NCBI RefSeq assembly: GCF_002563795.1
Contig: NZ_PDJL01000003.1
Span: forward strand, 558,001-622,000
DNA from: Vibrio sp. ES.051
Lineage (GTDB): Bacteria > Pseudomonadota > Gammaproteobacteria > Enterobacterales > Vibrionaceae
Length of the DNA: 64,000 nt
Direction: 5' to 3'
The notes beneath the pieces are model-generated. The model had not been told where the DNA came from. It ran no database searches and worked only from the letters and a program-made list of their open reading frames with translations. Below are positions 44,508 through 55,144 of this stretch, one piece after another (the stretch's first letter is position 1; each line of letters begins with the position of its first letter). The translations under genes and the position numbers were made by a program.

Positions 44508-45260
44508 ATGAAAGCATGGAAAACGCATGCTTGCCTTGCGGCAATATTAAGTCTTTCATTTTCCGCCAACGCGACACCGGATCTCAAAGTTTACGCAGCG
44601 TCCTCTATGACCAACGCTATCGACAAAATCGCGCAGGATTTTGAAGACAAGTACAATGTCACGGTAACCCCTGTTTATAGTGGTTCCTCTTCGATCGCTC
44701 GACAGATCATGAATGGTGCGCCAGCAGATATATTTATCTCTGCGAATACGAAATGGATGGACTATTTAGTTGATGAAAATATCATTAATCGTGACAATGT
44801 CACTGACCTAGTGCGCAATAGTTTGGTCCTGATTACTCCTCAATATTCGAAGCTCGCGACGTTTGATTTTTCGGATGGAGATGCGTGGGAAGTAGCGTTG
44901 AACGACAATCGTCTCGCGCTTGGTAACCCAGCCTCCGTCCCAGCAGGAATGTATGCTAAAGAATCACTGCACACACTTGGAGTATGGAAAAACATTCAAC
45001 ACAGGGTCGCTCCAGCTAAAAATGTTCGCCTTGCTTTAGCTCTTGTTGAACGTGGTGAAGCCCCGCTCGGTATCGTGTATAAAACCGACGCTCAGTTAAC
45101 GGATAAAGTAAAAGTTATTGGCGAGTTTAAAAGTGATACGCACGCCGATATTATTTATCCTGCGGCGATGGTTAAGGATTCAACAGAGTCGAAGCAGTTC
45201 TTTCAATACTTAAGATCGGATGAAGCAAAACGTATCTTTGTTCAGTATGGCTTTCAGTGA
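44508..45260 (+). CDS. modA: molybdate ABC importer, periplasmic binding protein
   Basis: The protein has 250 residues from the ATG after CTGGAG; an upstream TTG is out of favour because the signal peptide starts here (cleavage near ANA-T, ~22). The mature part begins VYAASSMTNAIDKI with PVYSGSSSIARQI, the oxyanion-binding loops of ModA. It delivers molybdate to ModBC. It heads modABC. Confidence 0.93.
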   Translation: MKAWKTHACLAAILSLSFSANATPDLKVYAASSMTNAIDKIAQDFEDKYNVTVTPVYSGSSSIARQIMNGAPADIFISANTKWMDYLVDENIINRDNVTDLVRNSLVLITPQYSKLATFDFSDGDAWEVALNDNRLALGNPASVPAGMYAKESLHTLGVWKNIQHRVAPAKNVRLALALVERGEAPLGIVYKTDAQLTDKVKVIGEFKSDTHADIIYPAAMVKDSTESKQFFQYLRSDEAKRIFVQYGFQ

Positions 45261-45272
45261 TAAGGGAATAGA

Positions 45273-45962
45273 GTGACAGAACTGGAATACCAAGCCTTAA
45301 TTTTAAGTTTAAAAGTCGGTGCTTATGCCGTACTTTGGCTTATTCCCTTAGGGATAACTCTTGCTTGGTTACTCTCACGTAAAGCGTTTTTTGGCAAATC
45401 GATCCTTGATAGCTTGATACATTTACCACTGGTTTTACCCCCAGTGGTTATTGGTTATCTATTGTTGGTCTCTTTGGGACGCCAAGGCTTTCTTGGCCGA
45501 TGGCTCTATGAACATTTGGGGTTGGTGTTCAGTTTCAATTGGAAAGGAGCGGTCGTCGCTTGCATTGTGGTTGCTCTGCCTTTGATGGTTCGATCCGTTC
45601 GCTTGAGTCTTGATAATGTCGACCCTAAGCTTGAGCATGCGGCGTCGACATTAGGTGCTTCACCATTAAAAGTGTTTTTGACTATTACTTTGCCTCTCAC
45701 CATTCCGGGTATCATTACAGGCACTATGTTGTCATTTGCGCGTAGCCTTGGTGAGTTTGGCGCGACAATTAGCTTCGTTTCTAACATTCCTGGGGAGACT
45801 CAAACAATCCCATTAGCGATGTACAATTTTATCGAGACGCCTGGAGCTGAGATGGAAGCGGCTCGGCTCTGTATCATCTCAATAATCTTAGCATTATCGA
45901 CACTCATGATATCAGAATGGTTAAACCGTAAAGCTGCGACTCGATTGGGGGCTAAGCGATGA
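45273..45962 (+). CDS. modB: molybdate ABC importer, permease
   Basis: The protein has 229 residues with a GTG start and about five to six membrane segments. The ABC-permease contact loop [21 protein letters not shown] is present. It forms the molybdate channel. The end overlaps modC by four bases (ATGA). Confidence 0.93.
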   Translation: MTELEYQALILSLKVGAYAVLWLIPLGITLAWLLSRKAFFGKSILDSLIHLPLVLPPVVIGYLLLVSLGRQGFLGRWLYEHLGLVFSFNWKGAVVACIVVALPLMVRSVRLSLDNVDPKLEHAASTLGASPLKVFLTITLPLTIPGIITGTMLSFARSLGEFGATISFVSNIPGETQTIPLAMYNFIETPGAEMEAARLCIISIILALSTLMISEWLNRKAATRLGAKR

Positions 45963-47065
45963 CAATTCAAATTCAATTTAAACAATCACTTGGCGAAACC
46001 GATTTTGATATCGACTTGGAGTTACCACGTAACGGGATTAGCGCGTTATTTGGCCGTTCTGGCGCGGGTAAGACAACACTTATTAATATCATTAGTGGTT
46101 TGGTTATTCCTGAGCAGGGAAGAGTAGCGATTGGCGATCATGTTCTATTTGATAGTGAATTGAATATCAACTTGCCAACGTATAAACGTAAGATCGGTTA
46201 CGTATTTCAGGACTCACGCTTGTTTCCTCATTACTCAGTACACGGTAATTTATTGTATGGCGCAGAAGATAAGGATGATGCCTATTTTGACGCTGTTACT
46301 GAACTTCTTTCTATCAAGCCACTACTAAAGCGTTTCCCAATTTCGCTTTCTGGTGGTGAAAAGCAACGTGTGGCTATTGCGCGAGCTTTGTTATCGAAAC
46401 CGAACCTACTGTTAATGGATGAACCATTAGCCTCACTTGATATGCCCAGAAAACGAGAAGTGATGCCATTCCTTGAAGAGCTTTCGGATTCAGTGAATAT
46501 TCCTATTGTCTATGTCACTCATAGTCTGCAGGAGATTTTAAGGCTGGCTCAACACCTTACTATTCTTGATCAAGGTGAAATCATAACCGAAGGTAAGCTA
46601 GAAGAAGTCTGGGCCTCTCATGCTATGCGTCCTTGGCAATCGTTCTCTGACCAAAGTAGTTTGTTTGAAGGGAAAATTGCAGCGCATCATGAGCAGTATG
46701 CTCTGACTTACGTGAAGCTTGCACCTAATGCGTCTTTATGGGTACAAAAGATTGATGGTGAACCAGACACGCTAATTCGCTTACAAGTGCGTGCAAATGA
46801 CGTGTCGATTACTTTGGAGAAGCCTAAGGCAACGTCAATTCGGAATATATTACCAGCCGTTGTTGATTCGATAGAAGTATTTAATGCGGCAGATGACAAA
46901 CAGAGCATCAGTGTTTCATTACAGTTAGACGATGGATGCTATTTATGGGCCACCATCACACCTTGGGCATTGGACGATCTCAATCTAAAAGAGGGGGATC
47001 GCGTTTTTGCGCAAATTAAAGGGGTGAGTGTTACTCAAAAAGACGTTGTGTTAGCACCACATTAA
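45959..47065 (+). CDS. modC: molybdate ABC importer, ATPase
   Basis: The protein has 368 residues: Walker [10 protein letters not shown], signature [15 protein letters not shown], Walker [13 protein letters not shown], and a C-terminal molybdopterin-binding-like (TOBE/MOP) regulatory domain ([21 protein letters not shown]) that in ModC gives feedback by molybdate. It closes the modABC operon, followed by a terminator. Confidence 0.93.
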   Translation: MTIQIQFKQSLGETDFDIDLELPRNGISALFGRSGAGKTTLINIISGLVIPEQGRVAIGDHVLFDSELNINLPTYKRKIGYVFQDSRLFPHYSVHGNLLYGAEDKDDAYFDAVTELLSIKPLLKRFPISLSGGEKQRVAIARALLSKPNLLLMDEPLASLDMPRKREVMPFLEELSDSVNIPIVYVTHSLQEILRLAQHLTILDQGEIITEGKLEEVWASHAMRPWQSFSDQSSLFEGKIAAHHEQYALTYVKLAPNASLWVQKIDGEPDTLIRLQVRANDVSITLEKPKATSIRNILPAVVDSIEVFNAADDKQSISVSLQLDDGCYLWATITPWALDDLNLKEGDRVFAQIKGVSVTQKDVVLAPH

Positions 47066-47100
47066 ACGCTCGATGAAATAGCGATAACGATCACGAGATC

Positions 47101-47124
47101 AAAAAAGGCCGCAAAAGCGGCCTT
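47101..47124. terminator. terminator between modC and the DUF3069-like gene
   Basis: AAGGCCGC pairs with GCGGCCTT around AAAA; the A-run before and TTAATCTT after suit both convergent genes. Confidence 0.7.
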
Positions 47125-47144
47125 AATCTTGTTTTTACAAAAGA

Positions 47145-47582
47145 TTACTTTGCAAATACTTCCTTAAATTCATGTTTTAGAATAGGGTCGCGACGTGCTT
47201 TTTTTAGTTGCTTAACCATGTCTTTCACACTGTTGTGAAGAACGCTATCAAGCAATTGAGAACGGTATTCTTCTTTATCTTCATCTGTCATGTCTTCTGG
47301 CAGATTAAGAGTCGGGAACTCTTCCATTACGTTAATGCCAGCAAATGCTTGGCTTATCGAGACTAGAGCGTGGAATTGCTCGAAGTTATCTAGGATATTT
47401 TGTGCGCTTGCAGGCATGGCGTCCCAAGACGCACGAACAGCTTCTTCTGATACTTCATGGATAGAGGTAACCATTTCGAACATTTGCTCTGGAACTTCTT
47501 CAAATTCAATAACTTTACGTAGCTCAGGAGAAATGGTTGTTAGATCTATTTTTTTGCTTTCACTGCTAGTTGCTTCTGACAT
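47145..47582 (-). CDS. DUF3069-like soluble helical protein
   Basis: The protein has 145 residues, acidic and predicted mostly helical (EVPEQMFEMVTSIHEVSEEAVRA; SQLLDSVLHNSVKDMVKQLKKARRD). I recall this as the DUF3069 family of Vibrio and relatives. No motif suggests an activity and there is no signal peptide. It stands alone. Function unknown. Confidence 0.6.
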   Translation of the reverse strand: MSEATSSESKKIDLTTISPELRKVIEFEEVPEQMFEMVTSIHEVSEEAVRASWDAMPASAQNILDNFEQFHALVSISQAFAGINVMEEFPTLNLPEDMTDEDKEEYRSQLLDSVLHNSVKDMVKQLKKARRDPILKHEFKEVFAK

Positions 47583-47958
47583 AGTGTGTCTCTCATTACA
47601 AAAGGCGGAAATGTTAATACCAAATACATCAAATAGCTATACCCAAGTGACGATAAGGTGACCATCAGGAACGAGTTTATACGACTCGTCAGGATTGGTC
47701 AGGACTTTGGACTCAACAGAGTAAACCGTTCATTCAACATTGAGCTAATACGACTAAAGTTACCAGAGTTCTCGAGTTAGTTATTTGATTTCGAGACAAT
47801 TAAACAAAAATATAACACTTAATTACAGATGTAATGCAGCAAGGCTGTAACATATGGTATATGTTTAATAAAAACAAATATAAAGGATGGAACGCGCTAT
47901 GCAAGCAACAGGGACATCAATGCGTATTCTCGTAGCCAAATAAGTTGGCGGTTCAGCT
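47583..47958. other. intergenic region with a possible 14-codon ORF
   Basis: No ordinary gene. It holds a partial relative of a dispersed repeat (TATACCCAAG at 47638) and, at 47899-47943, a short ORF of 14 codons with AAAGGATGG seven bases upstream of its ATG (see findings). Confidence 0.35.
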
Positions 47959-49197
47959 TTAGTGAAGCCTCACGCAATTGCGTCCAGCCTTTTTCGCTTT
48001 GTAAAGCGCTTCGTCCGCTAACTTAATCACGTCCTGAGGTGCTTGCCCGTTTCTGCTGTCGGCCGCTCCGAAGCTTGCGGTAACAAAGACCGACTTTCTC
48101 CTCGAACTGTCGTTACCACGTTTTTTCTGCCCTTGCTTGTGATCGTCAGGACGAGACTCTTCATCTCGTAAAATCATTTCATAACCAGCGATCGATTTAC
48201 GTGCTGTCTCCAAATGCTCTTTACACTCGTCGGTATATTTACCTTTAAATACGATAGTAAATTCTTCTCCTCCAAATCGATAAACCTTGGCGCCGCCTGG
48301 CGTTTTCATTAGCAGAGAAGCGACCATTTTCAAAACGTCATCCCCCGTATCGTGTCCATAGGTGTCGTTAAACTTTTTAAAGTGATCCACATCAAGCATG
48401 GCGATAGTATATTTCCTACCCATATGCTTGAGATCGAGGTCGAGCGCACGTCGGCTTGGAATCAACGTTAAGCTGTCTGTAAATGCCAGTTGGTGGCTTG
48501 TTGATGTGGCATAAATAATGATGAGCAGGCCTGTTAATGTAAACATGGTACTAGAGATGTACTGTACATCAAAAAAGATGAAGGTTGCGGAGGCCAGCAT
48601 CATCGCAGAGTAAGTCATGACATGGATAATCTTGTTTTTCTTTAAAACCAGAATGCCCAAAAAGCATACAATGCCAATGCAGTATAAAACTAAAATAAAA
48701 GGGAGTTTAGAAATGCTAGGAACAATGAACAAAATGCCACTTGTCCATTGCTCAAACCCGCCAACAACATAGTACTCTAACGCGATGTAAGCACAGAGCA
48801 CAAATATTGCTAACATCAAGATGTAAGTCATCATGGCTCTAGAGTCGAGCCCGTCTTTACTGAACAAAAAAACAGCGAGGAAAGAAACTGGGAGTAACGT
48901 AGCTAAAATCGTCAGTTCCAGTAGAGCAGTGCCACTGCTTAATGGCACTTGCAACCGATGTTGAATGACAGAATACGCCAATAGCATCGCCAAGCACACC
49001 ATAGACTCCCGTCCTTGCTTAAATGAATAGCAGAGCAATAGCGCACAGCCCAATAAAATATAAGGTAAGTTGGCGACAATGCCCCAATTTGACTGAGTCA
49101 TCTGAATGATGTTTTTTATACCCAAACTCACTATGCCCAATAATACTATCGGGAATGTGAATCTAAAGCTTGATGAGGTAATTAACGATGAGAACAT
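47959..49197 (-). CDS. membrane diguanylate cyclase (GGDEF)
   Basis: The protein has 412 residues. The N-terminal ~230 residues hold about eight hydrophobic helices; the C-terminal GGDEF domain carries the metal site MLDVDHFKKFND and active-site GGEEF. The RxxD inhibitory site is absent: the residues before the GGEEF loop read TPGGAKVYRF. A basic insert (HKQGQKKRGNDSSRRKS) lies after the active-site loop. It should make cyclic di-GMP at the membrane in response to an unknown signal. No EAL domain. Confidence 0.9.
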   Translation of the reverse strand: MFSSLITSSSFRFTFPIVLLGIVSLGIKNIIQMTQSNWGIVANLPYILLGCALLLCYSFKQGRESMVCLAMLLAYSVIQHRLQVPLSSGTALLELTILATLLPVSFLAVFLFSKDGLDSRAMMTYILMLAIFVLCAYIALEYYVVGGFEQWTSGILFIVPSISKLPFILVLYCIGIVCFLGILVLKKNKIIHVMTYSAMMLASATFIFFDVQYISSTMFTLTGLLIIIYATSTSHQLAFTDSLTLIPSRRALDLDLKHMGRKYTIAMLDVDHFKKFNDTYGHDTGDDVLKMVASLLMKTPGGAKVYRFGGEEFTIVFKGKYTDECKEHLETARKSIAGYEMILRDEESRPDDHKQGQKKRGNDSSRRKSVFVTASFGAADSRNGQAPQDVIKLADEALYKAKKAGRNCVRLH

Positions 49198-49455
49198 CTA
49201 TTACAAACTGCCTACAAATAGTTGATGATATCTAGTTAGAGCTACATTAAACATTTAACCAATACATTAATTCTATTGTCATTGATTTGCTTGCTGTTGG
49301 AACTAGCAAGAATACGACTATTTAGTTATTTTCCCAAGCATTTTGGTGGATATTGCGACAAAAAGAGAGGGTTTGACTAAATTAAGAGCAATCAATGACT
49401 TGTTATCAGCATGTCGTTGCTATACTTGCTGTTATAGGATAAAGGAGGTTCGGTA

Positions 49456-49821
49456 ATGCAGATAAGTTCAGACGTACATAATTATATGGAAACCTTAGTT
49501 GGCCAAGTACTGAGTTCGCCGCAATTCATCAATCAATTTGATAATGAACAATTGGCCGATATTGCGTGTTTAGCGCTGATTCAGCTGAAGCCCGTTTATA
49601 TTCGTCATGACATTGATTTTTTATCTTCTCTTCCAGAACGCAAAATAATTCAGTTCAAGCAAAGTGCTGACGTTGCCGTCCATAACGCGGTGGCAATGAT
49701 TCAGGAAGATAGACGTAAAGATCGTGATGACGATGTACCTGTCATTTTTACGCATACCAGTTATGATGAAGACAAAGAGTTGGATTGGTACGAGAAACCT
49801 ATTCTCAATATCAAACATTAA
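49456..49821 (+). CDS. ComFB-like late competence protein
   Basis: The protein has 121 residues. The segment VHNYMETLVGQVLSS then ADIACLALIQLKPVYIRHD matches what I recall of the ComFB family (PF10719). The CxxC pairs seen in some members are not present. An AAAGGAGG site precedes the ATG. It lies 41 bases before the HlyU-family gene and may be co-transcribed. Confidence 0.7.
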   Translation: MQISSDVHNYMETLVGQVLSSPQFINQFDNEQLADIACLALIQLKPVYIRHDIDFLSSLPERKIIQFKQSADVAVHNAVAMIQEDRRKDRDDDVPVIFTHTSYDEDKELDWYEKPILNIKH

Positions 49822-49862
49822 GTAATAAAGATCCAAGTCAGTTATTAATCCAAGGAGGAATT

Positions 49863-50144
49863 GTGGGATTTTTTTCACGTTTATTTGGCGATGGCGAAAA
49901 AACGACCGAAGTAAAAACGTTAGAACCAATAGAGTATAAAGGCTTCTTGATTTATCAGGAGAGCCTCTCTGAAGGTGGTCAGTACCGCATTGCAGGTCGC
50001 ATTGAAAAAAAGTGTGATGGGGAAATCAAAACACACCGTTTCATTCGTTCCGATTTGCTTGGTTCAGAACACGAAGCGAATGAACTCATGTTAAAGAAAT
50101 CTCAGATGTTCATCGATCAAATGGGTGACAAAATCTTCGATTAA
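49863..50144 (+). CDS. HlyU-family small regulatory protein (PF10115 type)
   Basis: The protein has 93 residues with a GTG start four bases after AAGGAGGAA; the open frame extends upstream into the preceding gene but the ribosome site fixes this start. The N-terminus GFFSRLFGDGE and body YKGFLIYQESLSEGGQYRIAGRIEKK match the small HlyU-named family of vibrios, which differs from the ArsR-type HlyU. Role poorly defined. A terminator follows. Confidence 0.75.
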   Translation: MGFFSRLFGDGEKTTEVKTLEPIEYKGFLIYQESLSEGGQYRIAGRIEKKCDGEIKTHRFIRSDLLGSEHEANELMLKKSQMFIDQMGDKIFD

Positions 50145-50177
50145 CAATTCACCGCAACTTGACTCCAATCATCTTAA

Positions 50178-50219
50178 AGAGAGCCATTAGTGTATATGCT
50201 GATGGCTCTTTCTTTTTTT
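50178..50219 (+). terminator. intrinsic terminator after the HlyU-family gene
   Basis: AGAGCCATTAG pairs imperfectly with CTGATGGCTCT around a GTGTATATG loop, followed by TTCTTTTTTT. Confidence 0.87.
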
Positions 50220-50592
50220 AGCTTAAATACTTGTTAACTAAGTGGTTAGCAACTGACTGGTAAGACCTTGGTGTAGTCGTAGTGTTAGACGCTGTTATTT
50301 ATCGTCGTCAGAGATACAATCACTCATTACCTAACGTTATATGTCATGATATTTAGTCTTTTTAATTACAAAACACTTGAAGTCATGACACTCGTTAGAT
50401 ACAAACAGAATCATAGTAGGACTGTTAGTCAAGGTGTTACAGTGCAAATGGGCGCTCTAAACGGCATTACCCGTTTGAAATGATTTTGCGTAATCAACAA
50501 CAGATTGAAAGAAGAAAAAATTAGAGTAAAGAGCTTCGGCTTAGCTCTTATTTAGAACTAATTTATTGATATGTATACAAGGAGTATGCGTT
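50220..50592. other. long leader upstream of pntA
   Basis: About 370 bases without a gene. It is AT-rich near pntA and contains no clear riboswitch that I recognise. The promoter of pntAB is expected here. Confidence 0.4.
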
Positions 50593-52149
50593 TTGCAAAT
50601 CGGTGTACCTAAAGAGATACTCGCGGGCGAATCGCGAGTGGCTGCGTCACCCAAATCGGTTGAGCAGTTAATAAAATTGGGATTCGATGTCGCGATTGAA
50701 TCTCAAGCAGGGAAGCTAGCGAGTTTCGACGATGCCGCTTATGAAGCCGCTGGGGCGAAAATTGTTTCTAGCGAAGAAGTATGGACATCAGGCCTTATCT
50801 TAAAAGTAAATGCCCCAATCGTAGATAAAGAGAAAAATATCGACGAGATCGCATTGCTAAAAGATGGTGCGACGCTGATTAGCTTTATTTGGCCTGCGCA
50901 ACAAACGGAGTTGATGGCGCAACTTTCAAGCAAGAACATTAACGTTCTCGCGATGGATTGTGTTCCTCGTATCTCTCGTGCACAGGCTTTAGACGCGCTC
51001 TCTTCAATGGCAAACATCGCTGGTTATCGCGCCGTCGTTGAAGCAGCCCATGAGTTTGGTCGCTTCTTTACGGGGCAAATAACGGCTGCTGGTAAAGTTC
51101 CGCCCGCAAAAGTACTTGTAGCCGGAGCTGGTGTTGCTGGTCTAGCCGCTATCGGTGCAGCTGGCAGTCTTGGCGCGATTGTACGTGCGTTTGACGTTCG
51201 TCCAGAAGTAAAAGAACAAGTTGAATCGATGGGTGCTGAGTTCCTAACCGTTGAATTCCAAGAGGAAGCGGGATCGGGAGATGGCTACGCGAAAGAAATG
51301 TCAGATGACTTCAATAAAAAAGCAGCCGAGCTTTATGCAGAGCAAGCAAAAGATGTTGATATCATCATTACCACCGCTCTTATCCCAGGCAAACCTGCAC
51401 CGACGCTGATCACTAAAGAAATGGTTGATAGCATGAAAGCGGGTAGCGTGATTGTGGACTTGGCAGCAGCGAACGGTGGTAACTGCGAGTACACGGTTAA
51501 AGACCAAGTCATTACCACAGATAACGGCGTTAAGATTGTCGGTTACACTGACATGGTCGGTCGTTTGCCGACGCAATCATCTCAGCTTTACGCAACTAAC
51601 CTTGTAAACCTTCTAAAACTGCTTTGTAAAGAAAAAGACGGCAACATCAATATTGACTTTGAAGATGTTGTCATTCGTGGTGTTACCGTTGTTAAAGAAG
51701 GCGAAATTACGTGGCCAGCGCCGCCTATTAAGGTTTCAGCGCAGCCGCAAGCCAAACAAGAGCAACCAGTTAAGAAAGAGCCAAAAATTGAACAACCAAC
51801 GTCACCAACGAAAAAAATTGTTGGGTTAGTAGCGGCGGTTGGTGTTTTTGCTTGGATTGCATCTGTCGCTCCAGCAGCATTCCTTTCGCACTTCACTGTA
51901 TTTGTCTTAGCTTGTGTGGTCGGTTATTACGTGGTTTGGAACGTAACTCATGCACTGCATACGCCATTAATGTCGGTAACTAATGCTATTTCAGGCATTA
52001 TCGTTGTTGGTGCATTGCTGCAAATTGGACAAGGTGATGGGGTGGTTTCCTTCCTATCCTTTATCGCTGTGTTGATCGCGAGTATCAACATCTTTGGTGG
52101 TTTCACCGTAACCAAGCGTATGCTTGAAATGTTCCGTAAAGATAAATAG
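50593..52149 (+). CDS. pntA: proton-translocating NAD(P) transhydrogenase, alpha subunit
   Basis: The protein has 518 residues starting at TTG: the sequence [20 protein letters not shown] aligns with the E. coli start and AAGGAG lies eight bases upstream, so this codon is chosen over a more distal in-frame TTG. The N-terminal NAD(H)-binding domain and alanine-dehydrogenase-like fold are clear, followed by a Pro/Lys-rich linker and four C-terminal membrane helices. It transfers hydride between NADH and NADP+ using the proton gradient. pntB follows after eight bases. Confidence 0.93.
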   Translation: MQIGVPKEILAGESRVAASPKSVEQLIKLGFDVAIESQAGKLASFDDAAYEAAGAKIVSSEEVWTSGLILKVNAPIVDKEKNIDEIALLKDGATLISFIWPAQQTELMAQLSSKNINVLAMDCVPRISRAQALDALSSMANIAGYRAVVEAAHEFGRFFTGQITAAGKVPPAKVLVAGAGVAGLAAIGAAGSLGAIVRAFDVRPEVKEQVESMGAEFLTVEFQEEAGSGDGYAKEMSDDFNKKAAELYAEQAKDVDIIITTALIPGKPAPTLITKEMVDSMKAGSVIVDLAAANGGNCEYTVKDQVITTDNGVKIVGYTDMVGRLPTQSSQLYATNLVNLLKLLCKEKDGNINIDFEDVVIRGVTVVKEGEITWPAPPIKVSAQPQAKQEQPVKKEPKIEQPTSPTKKIVGLVAAVGVFAWIASVAPAAFLSHFTVFVLACVVGYYVVWNVTHALHTPLMSVTNAISGIIVVGALLQIGQGDGVVSFLSFIAVLIASINIFGGFTVTKRMLEMFRKDK

Positions 52150-52157
52150 GAGTTACA

Positions 52158-53534
52158 ATGTCTGCAGGATTAGTACAGGCAGCTTACATTGTTGCTGCAT
52201 TATTTTTCATCATGAGTTTAGCGGGACTTTCTAAGCAAGAGTCAGCGCGTAATGGTAATTACTATGGTATCGCTGGTATGACGATCGCGCTAATTGCAAC
52301 GATCTTCAGTCCAGAAGCTCAAGGGTTTGCTTGGGTTATTATTGCGATGGTGATTGGTGGGGCGATTGGTATTTTCTACGCGAAGAAAGTAGAAATGACA
52401 GAAATGCCAGAGCTCGTTGCAATCCTCCACAGTTTCGTTGGTTTGGCAGCGGTCCTTGTTGGTTATAATAGCTACCTAGATGCCCCCGAAGCGGTGACGC
52501 ATGCTGAACACGTTATTCATCTCGTGGAAGTGTTCCTTGGTGTGTTTATCGGTGCCGTGACCTTTACTGGGTCTATTGTTGCATTTGGTAAGCTACGTGG
52601 TGTAATTTCTTCTTCACCGCTTAACCTTTCTCATAAGCACAAAATGAACCTAGCGGCAGTCGTTGTGTCTACGCTTCTTATGATTTACTTCGTAAAAGCC
52701 GATGGCAGCATGTTCGCGTTAATAGTGATGACGTTAATTGCGTTTGCATTCGGTTACCATTTGGTGGCATCAATAGGTGGTGCAGATATGCCTGTTGTCG
52801 TTTCAATGCTGAACTCATACTCAGGTTGGGCTGCGGCTGCGGCAGGTTTTATGCTTGCAAACGACCTACTGATCGTAACCGGTGCATTAGTTGGCTCTTC
52901 TGGTGCGATACTGTCGTATATTATGTGTAAAGCAATGAATCGCTCTTTCATTAGTGTGATAGCGGGTGGTTTTGGCCAAGAGATAGTGATTTCTGGTGAC
53001 GAAGAGCAGGGCGAACACCGTGAAACCACGGCGGAAGAAGTTGCTGAAATGCTGAAAAACTCCAAATCAGTCATCATTACTCCGGGATATGGAATGGCTG
53101 TGGCTCAAGCGCAATATCCAGTACACGAGATCACCGATAAACTTCGCTCACAGGGTATTGATGTGCGATTTGGTATCCATCCAGTCGCAGGCCGTTTGCC
53201 TGGTCACATGAACGTGTTGCTTGCAGAAGCAAAAGTCCCATATGATATCGTTCTGGAAATGGATGAAATTAATGACGACTTCCCTGAAACCGATACCGTG
53301 CTGGTCATTGGTGCCAACGACACAGTAAACCCTGCTGCACTTGAAGATCCAAACAGCCCAATTGCAGGTATGCCAGTGTTGGAAGTTTGGAACGCGAAAA
53401 ACGTCGTTGTATTCAAGCGTTCAATGAATACTGGTTATGCAGGCGTTCAGAACCCACTGTTCTTCAAAGAAAATACTTCAATGCTATTTGGCGACGCAAA
53501 AGAAAGTATTGAGTCTATTTCTAAAGCATTGTAA
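52158..53534 (+). CDS. pntB: proton-translocating NAD(P) transhydrogenase, beta subunit
   Basis: The protein has 458 residues, close to the E. coli 462. About nine N-terminal membrane helices lead to the soluble NADP(H)-binding domain ([63 protein letters not shown]). Works with PntA at the inner membrane. A terminator follows. Confidence 0.95.
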   Translation: MSAGLVQAAYIVAALFFIMSLAGLSKQESARNGNYYGIAGMTIALIATIFSPEAQGFAWVIIAMVIGGAIGIFYAKKVEMTEMPELVAILHSFVGLAAVLVGYNSYLDAPEAVTHAEHVIHLVEVFLGVFIGAVTFTGSIVAFGKLRGVISSSPLNLSHKHKMNLAAVVVSTLLMIYFVKADGSMFALIVMTLIAFAFGYHLVASIGGADMPVVVSMLNSYSGWAAAAAGFMLANDLLIVTGALVGSSGAILSYIMCKAMNRSFISVIAGGFGQEIVISGDEEQGEHRETTAEEVAEMLKNSKSVIITPGYGMAVAQAQYPVHEITDKLRSQGIDVRFGIHPVAGRLPGHMNVLLAEAKVPYDIVLEMDEINDDFPETDTVLVIGANDTVNPAALEDPNSPIAGMPVLEVWNAKNVVVFKRSMNTGYAGVQNPLFFKENTSMLFGDAKESIESISKAL

Positions 53535-53557
53535 TCACTATTGATTTAAAACTGTTC

Positions 53558-53585
53558 AGGGTCAGCAATTGCTGGCCCTTTTTCT
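53558..53585 (+). terminator. intrinsic terminator after pntB
   Basis: AGGGTCAGC pairs with GCTGGCCCT (one G-U) around AATT, then TTTTTC. Confidence 0.88.
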
Positions 53586-53659
53586 TTTCTCTTCAATGTT
53601 ATAGTAATGCAAATCCTGCCGTCAGCTGATGTCAATTGCATTTAGATTAATGTATAGTT

Positions 53660-55144
53660 TTGGCTAATGTAACAAGTAACGGTAACAGTTTGATTAAACA
53701 GTTTTTGCTCGGTTTTGCAGCTACACTGCCGTTTGTGTCGGCGCCTGCATTTTCCGATTCACTACCAGAACGAATAGATACGTTTACAGAGCTATTTAAC
53801 TATGAGATGGCTCTTAAGTCTTATGATATTCGTATTTTGCAATCAAATTATCCTACTAAGTTACTTGCGCCAGATTCGCTTCTGCCGCAAACGTCCGATT
53901 ACCCATTAAAAGATATTCAACAGCTTTATAGTTTGGCAAATACTTGTCGTGGTAAATTGCCGTTAAGCCCTTTGATCACTGAGCCTTTGGTATTTACAAG
54001 AGCAATCTGTAAAGGCACACAGCTTACTCCACGTTGGTTTTCACGTAGTGGCCTTATCCATCCTGGCGGTGGGAGTTACGCAGCTCGTTATGTTGATAAG
54101 TATCCAGAACTTAGACCCAAGTTAGCCCAATACATGCACATTAAAGAGCGTGACAATGAAGAGGGCGATGAACTATTAGAAAGCTTGAAAAACATGGACG
54201 ATGATGCCATTAATGCCTTGATTGCTGGCGCAAGTATGTTTATTGAAGATAACGAATTTTGGCTACGTCGTGGGGATCGTTACTTTGTTTTTGACAAAGA
54301 TATCTGGCAAGAAAATGTCGCGAATGCTGGCCTTTCTTACGCTTTGGCATCACAGAATAAAAGCTGTTTCGTAAAACGAGGCAACATTTGCTGGGATGTA
54401 GAAGATCACTCACAAGTTTTGCGGATCAGCATGATCATATTGGTTATCGCGAATATCCTGCTTGTGATTGGTTGGGCTGTTTATCGTTGGAATAGTAAGC
54501 GTGAAGAACTTCGTAGTCGAATGCTTGTGTTACAAATTTTGACACACGAGTTAAGAACGCCTATCGCATCACTCTCTATGACTGTAGAAGGCTTCCGTCG
54601 AGAGTTTGAGCATCTACCTGAAAGTGTATATGACGAATTCCGAAGATTGTGTGAAGATACGCGTCGTTTACGTCAATTGGCAGAGGCGAGTAAAGATTAT
54701 TTACAATCAGATAACCAAATGCTTGCAACAGACTGGGTTCCATCCGTTGCAGAATGGTTAGAATTTAAGATTGAAGAAGAATTTGATAATGCCGTGCTTT
54801 TAAACATCAACGCAGATGCGGCTGCTAAAGTTAATGTGTACTGGTTAGGTACCTGTATCGATAACTTGCTTCGTAATGCACTTAAGTATGGCGTTCCACC
54901 GGTTGAATTAAACGTTTCAACCAGTAAAGAAAAACTAGAGTTCCAAGTCCGTGACGCTGGTGGCCTAACTGCTAAAGATTGGGCTAATTTGAAAAAGCCG
55001 TTCGTAAGTAAAAGCGGATTAGGACTTGGATTAACAATCGTTGAATCTATGGTAGGCCGCATGGGCGGAAAAATGTCCCTAATGGGACCACCTACAACTT
55101 TTATATTGGAGATACCTTGTGAAACAGACACTGCTTCTCGTTGA
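53660..55144 (+). CDS. vxrA: sensor histidine kinase VxrA
   Basis: The protein has 494 residues in this frame; the start is uncertain because neither the TTG at 53660 nor the TTG at 53690 has a good ribosome site. A signal or membrane segment near residues 12-32 precedes a periplasmic sensor domain (~33-253) with paired cysteines, a membrane helix (~254-276), the phosphoacceptor His296 in LTHELRTP and an ATPase domain (IDNLLRNALKYG, SGLGLGL). V. cholerae VxrA/WigK senses cell-wall damage and controls type VI secretion and biofilm; the gene order and pntAB neighbour match. Confidence 0.9.
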   Translation: MANVTSNGNSLIKQFLLGFAATLPFVSAPAFSDSLPERIDTFTELFNYEMALKSYDIRILQSNYPTKLLAPDSLLPQTSDYPLKDIQQLYSLANTCRGKLPLSPLITEPLVFTRAICKGTQLTPRWFSRSGLIHPGGGSYAARYVDKYPELRPKLAQYMHIKERDNEEGDELLESLKNMDDDAINALIAGASMFIEDNEFWLRRGDRYFVFDKDIWQENVANAGLSYALASQNKSCFVKRGNICWDVEDHSQVLRISMIILVIANILLVIGWAVYRWNSKREELRSRMLVLQILTHELRTPIASLSMTVEGFRREFEHLPESVYDEFRRLCEDTRRLRQLAEASKDYLQSDNQMLATDWVPSVAEWLEFKIEEEFDNAVLLNINADAAAKVNVYWLGTCIDNLLRNALKYGVPPVELNVSTSKEKLEFQVRDAGGLTAKDWANLKKPFVSKSGLGLGLTIVESMVGRMGGKMSLMGPPTTFILEIPCETDTASR

